Shown here piece by piece: positions 1-7,400 of a stretch of 10,000 nt of DNA. Position 1 is the first letter of the stretch. Each line of letters starts with the position of its first letter. The DNA is from Anaerolinea sp. GTDB lineage: Bacteria; Chloroflexota; Anaerolineae; Anaerolineales; Anaerolineaceae. The stretch lies in assembly GCA_020216845.1 (NCBI GenBank), contig JAIWNK010000137.1, positions 1 through 10,000 on the forward strand, in the 5' to 3' direction. The notes under the pieces were generated by a model. It saw only the letters and a list, made by a program, of their open reading frames with translations. It did not search any database and was not told the DNA's origin. A program made the position numbers and the translations under genes.

Positions 1-791
1 ACCTCATTCCAAGCCTCATCGCCCTGCGCGATCAATTGCAGCAGCAACACCAATTCGTCACACCGGTGCGCATTGGCGCCGCCGGTGGCATTGGCAGCCC
101 AGCCGCGGCATTGGCCGCCTTCAGCCTGGGGGCCGCCTATGTTGTCACCGGTTCGATTAACCAGGCCTGCATCGAATCAGGCGCATCGGAACACACCCGC
201 AAGCTGCTCTCGCAGGTGGAAATGACCGACGTAACCATGGCGCCCGCTGCTGATATGTTTGAAATGGGCGTCAAGGTACAGGTGCTCAAACGCGGCACCA
301 TGTTTGCCATGCGTGCCGGTCGGCTATATGAACTCTACACCCGCTACAACTCGATTGAAGAGCTCCCCGCCGAAGAGCGCGAAAAGCTGGAACGCACCAT
401 CTTCCGCCGCAACCTGGACGAGGTGTGGGAAGATACAGCGCGCTTCTTCCAGCAACGCGACCCGCGTCAAATTGAGCGCGCCCTAAAAGACCCGCACCAA
501 AAAATGGCCCTCATCTTCCGCTGGTATTTGGGGCTGTCTTCGCGCTGGTCCAATCAGGGCGAAGTCGGGCGCGAAATGGATTACCAAATCTGGTGCGGGC
601 CCAGCATGGGCGCCTTCAACGATTGGGTACGCGGTAGCTACCTGGAAGCCATTGAAAACCGGCGCGTGGCCGATGTGGCGCAGCAGTTAATGCGAGGAAC
701 GGCATATCTACAGCGGATCGAAATACTCAAAAGCCAGGGCATTCCACTTCCTGCATCCCTGCGTGTCTTTCCCATCCGTCCCTTGCACTAA
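1..791 (+). CDS. pfaD: PfaD-family trans-acting enoyl reductase (C-terminal part, 5' end outside window)
   Basis: The frame is open from the first complete codon (position 3) to TAA at 789-791, giving about 262 residues, so the start lies left of the window; a TTG at 36 is not a credible start because homologous-looking sequence continues upstream of it. The visible part has the glycine-rich FMN-phosphate-binding region of the nitronate monooxygenase/2-nitropropane dioxygenase-like TIM barrel (GAAGGIGSP at 75-101, VTGSINQ at 144-164). It then has the C-terminal extension typical of PfaD: DVTMAPAADMFEMGVKVQVL, RWYLGLSSRW, DYQIWCGPSMGAFNDWVRG. In PUFA synthases PfaD is a flavin enoyl reductase acting in trans on ACP-bound enoyl chains. 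That fits here because the neighbouring megasynthase has KR and DH but no ER. It is convergent to the synthase/PPTase unit and overlaps the PPTase stop by 4 bp. The family call is firm; the exact substrate is unknown. Confidence 0.93.
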   Translation, partial: LIPSLIALRDQLQQQHQFVTPVRIGAAGGIGSPAAALAAFSLGAAYVVTGSINQACIESGASEHTRKLLSQVEMTDVTMAPAADMFEMGVKVQVLKRGTMFAMRAGRLYELYTRYNSIEELPAEEREKLERTIFRRNLDEVWEDTARFFQQRDPRQIERALKDPHQKMALIFRWYLGLSSRWSNQGEVGREMDYQIWCGPSMGAFNDWVRGSYLEAIENRRVADVAQQLMRGTAYLQRIEILKSQGIPLPASLRVFPIRPLH

Positions 792-1492
792 TCAGCAATC
801 CAACGCCGCCAATGGATCTCTTGCAGCGCCGCCCCACACCAGGCGGCGCTGAAGATTTTTTGCCCTTCGCAGCGCATCCATGCCAACCAAACCTGTTCAT
901 CTTGCAAGGGGCCACGCACAGGCAAGCGCGTCCAGTCTCCACCTTCCAGTGTTGGCAACGCCAAAACCTCAACCGCGCGCGTATCCAGGCGCAAACCAGT
1001 TTGCAGGGCTTTCAACATTGCTTCTTTCACACTCCACAAACAACTCAAGGCCACATCTTTTTGTTCAGCCTCCGCAACCAAATGCTGCTCAGCCGGTGTG
1101 AAATAATCAGCTGCAAAGGCCGCACTATGAGCTTCGACGCGCTCTAAATCCACGCCCAAGTGCCCACTGCTTGCTTGCGTCCAGGCGACCAGCGCCCCAC
1201 CATCTCGATGACTGATTGAAAGGCAGCCAGGCAATCGCTCCCCCGCCAACCTTACCTGCGGCACACCAACAGGAGAGTTTTCAATCGAGAGGGCGGACAA
1301 TGGCAAATTCGCCATCTGTGGCAAAACGCGCCGCAACAGCTGTTTTGCTGCCCAGCGTCCTAACAGCCACTCTGCCCGCCGCCGCTCAAAGCGCAGTTGA
1401 GCGAGATGTGCCCGCTCCACATCCGAAAGGCAGTTGCTGTCGAGGCTGGCCAGGCCAGCCTCGACAAACATCCACTCAAACCAAACCGGCAT
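788..1492 (-). CDS. Sfp-type 4'-phosphopantetheinyl transferase
   Basis: A protein of 234 aa that transfers the phosphopantetheine arm of CoA to carrier proteins, presumably the two ACPs of the adjacent synthase. Visible family motifs are RRRAEWLLGRWAAK (residues 37-50), SISHRDGG (92-99, the CoA/phosphate loop with His95), the Mg-binding GVDLE (113-117, Asp115 and Glu117) and WSVKEAMLKAL (153-163, Lys156 and Glu157). The length is normal for the Sfp/EntD/Gsp group. I chose ATG at 1492-1490 because it lies one base after the synthase stop codon (TGA-C-ATG) and directly precedes recognisable N-terminal sequence. The longer frame to 1606 would overlap the synthase by more than 100 bases with unrelated sequence. 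There is no strong Shine-Dalgarno site in front of it, which suggests translation coupled to the synthase. The stop TAG (790-788) overlaps the convergent pfaD stop. Confidence 0.93.
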   Translation of the reverse strand: MPVWFEWMFVEAGLASLDSNCLSDVERAHLAQLRFERRRAEWLLGRWAAKQLLRRVLPQMANLPLSALSIENSPVGVPQVRLAGERLPGCLSISHRDGGALVAWTQASSGHLGVDLERVEAHSAAFAADYFTPAEQHLVAEAEQKDVALSCLWSVKEAMLKALQTGLRLDTRAVEVLALPTLEGGDWTRLPVRGPLQDEQVWLAWMRCEGQKIFSAAWCGAALQEIHWRRWIAD

Positions 1493-1493
1493 G

Positions 1494-4400
1494 TCAATTC
1501 GCTGAAACCAGCGGTTGCAACAAACTACGCAAAGCCGGGTCAATTGCCTCCGGCAGCTCTGCTGTGCGATAATCGCACAATTCCAGGTACACCTGCCCGC
1601 CTTCATCTAGCACACGCGCATCGAAGAACAAACGGCCTTGTGCATCGTGACGAGGATACACTTCTGCATAGACAGGGGTGCCTTTTGCCGCACGCACCGG
1701 GTACAATGACAACCGACCGATCGCACTTGGCAAAGCCAAAACACCGGTTGCCCCCGCCTGCCACAATCCAGCGGTCTGCAAACACAGCTCCAGCAATAGC
1801 GGGTTGGTCAGCAAATTGGTTTCATCCGTCAGTGGCGGCAAAGCCGGGTTCAAACGCCCCAACAACCCCTCGCCACTGCGCTGCACCGCCTCCAGCACCT
1901 GAAACGCCGGCCCGTGGAAGTACAACCGATAAACTTGTTCAGACCCCAAGGTATAGTCCCCATTCCAGTGCGGCGCATGCGCCAATTGCAATGGCTCTGA
2001 TGCATCCAATGCCAGATGAACCTTGCCGCTGAAATGGGTTTGCACCTCCGCCTGACCCTGCCAACGCGACTGTGTCGATTCAAGCGTCACGTAAGCCGTC
2101 AACCCTTCTGCCTCAGCGCGAATTTGCGCCTTCCAGGTGATGCGGCGCGCCTCGTTGCGATAGAACTTAAGCGGCGCCAGGAATTGGATATCTTCCAGGC
2201 CGACAACCTGCAACTGCTTCCCCGAGCTCCCCAATGCAGAGGCAATGTGTTGCGCTGCAACTGAAAAACCTTCAATTCCCATCACGCCCGGCAAAAGCGG
2301 TGTGCCATTCATGGCATGATCTTTCAAGAAAGCCTGTCCATTGGGGTCAAGCTCAGCTTCCAGCCAGATGAATTGCTCGGCATCATAATGCGTCAGCCGA
2401 CTGAACATGATATGCTTAGGGTTGCCTTCTGTCAGGGCACGGTTGGCCTTCTCCAGGTCTAACCCGCCCTCCAGCTTGCGGCCCGCTTCTTCCAGCAGCC
2501 CCAACGCCCCGGCCAACACAACCTCTCCGCTTTGTACACCGTGCACCAATTCTTGATAGACCAGGGGCGCAGCCTCCTGCGGAGAAAGTAATTCCACCCC
2601 CGCGCGCTGCATCAGCTTGGGCAGCGAGCCGCGACTCGCCATGCCAACTTCGCCCCAGGCGCCCCAATCCAGCGTCACAACTTTCATGTTCGGGGCAGTG
2701 TTGCGGAAATGCAACGCCATGCGGGCCAGCAAATCATTGGCGGCGCTATAATCCGTCTGACCAGCATTGCCAAACCGCCCAGCAACCGAGCCAAACAAGA
2801 CCATTGCCCGCGGCATAGAAGATGCCGCTCTGAGCGCCTTATAGAGATTGAACAGACCAGTCGCCTTGATGGCCAGGGTCGCCACAAACTCTTCCAAAGG
2901 CTTCGATTCAATCTTGCGACTGCGCTCAACACCCGCAGCATGAAGCAAGACATCCACCCGCCCTTCAGCAGCCACAATCTCCGTCACCACCTTACGGACA
3001 GACTCAGCTTGCTGCACATCGCACACGCGGTAAACAGCTCGCCCGCCCAACTGCTCAATTTCCTTCACCAAGTCCAACACAGCTGCAGCTCGTTCTAGCC
3101 CAGCCAGTGCCTGTTCGACCTGCACCGGCGTTGGCTTGCCCATCCGCTCAATCAAAGCTGTGCGCAATCCATTGCGATCGCGTCGCAGCCATTCCACATC
3201 TTCAAGATCCTCTGGCAAAGCGGTGCGCCCCAACAGGTAGAAACACCCTTGCGTACGCCGCGCCAGGTCGCGCAGAATGGGCACCGTGATGCCGCCCGAA
3301 CCGCCACTGACAAGGAAGACCGGCTTGTCTCCCAAGTCAAACAGCTCTTGTGACAAGGCCTGTTCCAGGGTTGCCACACCAAAGCGCTGCTCACCGCGCC
3401 AGCCGACTTCCACTGCCCCGGCATCGTTCAGCGTCTCTTCCAACAAACGGGCAGCTATTTGCGCGTCGGGCAAATCCTCGCCAAAATCCACCACCTTGAC
3501 GAAACAGCCAGGGCGCTCACGTCCCAACGCCTTGACCAGCCCCGAAACAACCCCACCCAGCGCGTCGGTCGCCCCTTCTGCCCCATAACCATGCAGCCCA
3601 CCCAGGCGGGTTGCCGCAACCACAAAGCGCAGCTGCGGAAATGCACGCGACAAATGATAGAGCGGCAGCGTGCGCTGCTCCAGCGCAGCTTGCCAGGCAG
3701 CATCATCCATCTCCGCCCAATTGGGTTCAGCTTTGAGTGCCGTCAGGTCATACACACCATGCGGCGGCGTAAGGGATGGCTGCTCCAAATGGTGCCCAAC
3801 CTGCTCCGGTGACAGCAACGTCACCTTGACGGAACGGGCGCGCAGGCGACGCGCCAGCGAAGCCGCCACCTTGCCCTGATCCGAGATGATCCATACCACC
3901 GTCTCGGCGTCCAACACCACATCCGTTGGCAAATACAAATCCAACCGTCCGCGCAACACCGGCACAGGCACACGCCGCCGCACAGTACGATGCGCTTGCG
4001 CTTTCTGCTCAGGGGCATGCTGTTCTTCAGCCGTCGGCTTCGGTTGCTCAGCTGCCTTCGCAAGCATTTCTTCAACAAAATCCACCACCCGCGCCAACGT
4101 GTTGTAATCCGCAAGGCGCAAATCCTCGCGACGCGGAATACCATAATAGGTGCGCACTTCAGCAAACATCTCCGCCTGCTTGACAGTATCAATGCCCAGG
4201 TCGGCTTCCAGATCCAGCCCCATATCCAACATCTCTGGCGGATAACCGGTTTTTTGGCTGACCACCGCCAACACCTTCTGGCAAATCGCATCCCGGTCCA
4301 CCGCACCCTGAGCAGCTACGGGCGAGGCAGCTTCTTGCACCGTCGCAGCTGCAGTAGGTTCTTCCACGGCCACAGCAGCCATCGCAAACGCCGCAGGCGC

Positions 4401-7400
4401 TTGTGCCGCCACAACCGGGGTGGGCTCTTGCACCGTCACAGCCGGAACAAACGTTTCGGCAACAGCTTCCGCCGGCTGATCCACCTGAGCAAGGTTGCCA
4501 AGTCCATCCTGAACGAACGCCATCACCTTGCGCAATGTGTTGTAATCGGCAAGGCGCAAGTCTTCACGGCGAGGGATATTGTAGTGCTGCCGAATGGTTG
4601 CGAACAACTCAGCTTGTTTGACCGTATCAATGCCCAAATCCGCTTCCAAATCCAAATCCGGGTCAAGCATATCCGCCGCATAGCCGGTCTTTTCACTGAC
4701 CTGTGCCAGCACAAACTGACGGATTTCCTCGAATGTTGCACTTGTTGAAGTCGTTTGTTCAACGCTTGCAGCAGGGGCAACCTGCTCAGGCTCATCCTGA
4801 GGAACAGGGGCAAACCAACATGGCCCTTGCCCGAACTGCCAGGTACTGCGCGCCGGCGTTCGAACCGGCGGGCCATCATGGCGCACGCGCAAGGTATGCT
4901 GCACTACCTCCAGGGTTGCCTGCTCATAGCCAGACACATCCGCCAGCCAGCGTTGATACACCTCCGGCACAACGCGTTGCGGCTGCCCCGGAATGGCACG
5001 CAGCAACAACATGGCAATCTGCGAGCCAAAGCCAGCGCCCAAACGCAATGCATAGCGCAGCGCCGCCGGTCCGCCGCGCGAAAGATTCAAATTGCCCAGC
5101 TCTGGATCCGGCTCAAACGCATCGTCATAGTGTGCAATCGGCGGCACGCGCCCCAACTGCAACGCCTTGACGGCCAACACGTCCTCAATGCCAACCGCCA
5201 TAGCATGGCCCGTAAATCCCTTGGTATTGGCAACAATGATCTCATGGGCATGTTCACCAAATGTATGTCGCAAAGCATGAATTTCTGCTGCGGCAGAGCC
5301 GCCGCGCGCTGGCGTATAGGTCTCATGCGAGATAAACACACCCTTGGCAGCCACCTGCTCAGGTCGCACGCCAAACCGCGCCTCAGCTTGTTGCAGCAAT
5401 CGTTCCATCACCTCGCTGACATGCTGAACATCCAATCGGGTGGCATGAAAAGCGCTGTTAGCAATCTGACTGGCCAGGATCTCGCAAATGCCGGTCATGC
5501 CGCGTTCACGCAAAGCATCCTGCGCCTCTACCACCAAAGCAGCCGCCCCCATGCCCATCACCATTCCATTGCGACGACGGTCAAACGGCAAAACCGCCTT
5601 ACGTAGCTCCGCCTCGGTTGTCGTTGCGCCTGAAGCCAACAGACCTCCGCCCACCCACGGGGCAAGCGGGCCACTGTTGACATCATCCGCGGCGATAACA
5701 ACCACGCGACGGCAGCGGCCAGAGCGCACCCAATCTTCGGCCAACGCAATCGCCTGCGTTGTTGTTGCACAAGCGGCATTCACCGCTGTGTTGGGCCCAC
5801 GCGCGCCAATCTGCTCAGCAAACTGTGCATGGCCCATGGATAGAATCCGGAAGACAAAGCGTCGGTCAAGGTGATAATCCATCTCTGCCCGCTGCGCCTG
5901 CAAAACCTCAAGGCGCGCCCGCAAAGCCGGATGCGCTGCCTCCGGTAGCGTGCTCAAAAGCGCTTGCAGTTCAGCAATCTGCGCCTCCACCTGCCGAAAA
6001 GCATAATAGCGATCCGCCTCCTCTGCCATCCGGTTCAAGCCCGGGAAAGCGGAAGCAAAAATCACGCCCGTCTCATCGGCCAACGCCTCGGGCAACTTCC
6101 ACCGATCGGGCAATAACGTGCCGCGGCTTGTCTGCCGATAAGCCATCACCAACGGAATGCCTGCATCACGCAGGGCATCAATCCCGGCTGCCATGGCCAA
6201 CAAGGTCGTAATATCGCAGGCGTCCATGCGCTCCTCAGGGAAGCCAAATTCTTGCCCCGGGTCAAAGTAACCGCGCTGACCAGCAAGCTGAATCGTCTGA
6301 TCCAATCCTTCAATCGGCAACCATTGTGCACCTGCTTCGCTCTTCTCCAGGCGGGTAATGCGCCGGTCTAAAATTGCCTGACGGCTTGCTTCTGGCAAAG
6401 GCTCAATGAGCATCTCGCCATTCAACAACCGTTCAATGTTATCGTCCGAAAACACCTGCCGCTCTCGTCCCGGAAGGCCCAAAGCCGCACCGCTGATCAC
6501 CACCGAACCGCGAACGCCCTGCCCCATCGGGGCAACCGGCACAGGTTGTGCCACCGTTGCAGCTTCAACTGCCGTCGTCGTTGGCTTAGCCTGAACCGTT
6601 CCTGCAGGCGCAGAAACTTCAACCGGAAGAGAATCACCGCCTTGGGGCATTGCTTGTCGCCCAACCCCCGCGGCCAACAAGCCGCACAAAGCCTCGTTGA
6701 AGCTTGCCACCGCGCCCTTGCGGGGATGATTGGTCGCCAACAAACGCACCTCGCGCCCCTTGAGAATATCTGTTGCCAGCGCGTTCAACACCCGCTTGGG
6801 GCCAATCTCAACGAACACGCGTGCCCCCAAAGCATACATCGTCTCAATGCCTTTGACAAATTGCACCGGCGAGGCTACCTGCTGCCCAAGCAATTCTAAC
6901 ATTGCCATCCGCTCCGAAGGGTACACCTCCCCCGTCACATTGGCAATCACCGGAATGCGCGGCTGGGTAAGGCTCATCCGCCCAATCACCTGCTTGAGCG
7001 GCTCAGAAGCAGAAGCCACAATTTGAGTGTGAAACGCGTGCGAAACGGGAATCTGCGTTGCCTGATACCCTGCCGCCTCAAAAGCCTGCAAAGCCGCCCG
7101 CAACCCCGGCGTGCTGCCACCCACCACACACTGCAATGGGCTATTTACATTGGCAATCACCACATATTCCGGAATGGATTGCAGAATCCGTTCTACTTCT
7201 GCAAGGGGCGCCGAAACAGCCACCATCCCGCCAGGGTCACCAACCGAAACCTTCTTCATCTCCTGAGCGCGGGCGCTCACAATTTCCAATGCCTCATGGA
7301 ATTGCAATACACCGGCTGCCACAAGCGCAGCATATTCGCCCAGGCTGTGACCAATGACCATATCGGGCCGATATCCATACTTTTCCATCAAACGCAAAAG

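Noticed and set aside
36..38. TTG as the start of the pfaD gene
   Set aside because: The frame is open to the window edge, and the visible protein starts in the middle of the flavin-binding barrel, so the gene is truncated by the window, not short.
1493..1606. N-terminal extension of the PPTase to an ATG at 1606
   Set aside because: It would overlap the conserved end of the synthase DH domain by over 100 bases, and the extra residues (MKAGRCTWNCAI) look like out-of-frame translation; ATG at 1492 fits the family length.
4755..5606. Plus-strand open frame of 283 codons, and a neighbouring one of 252 codons (3990-4748), opposite KS' and the ACPs
   Set aside because: Both lie antisense to conserved domains, have Arg/His-rich low-information translations, and show no ribosome binding site or family resemblance.
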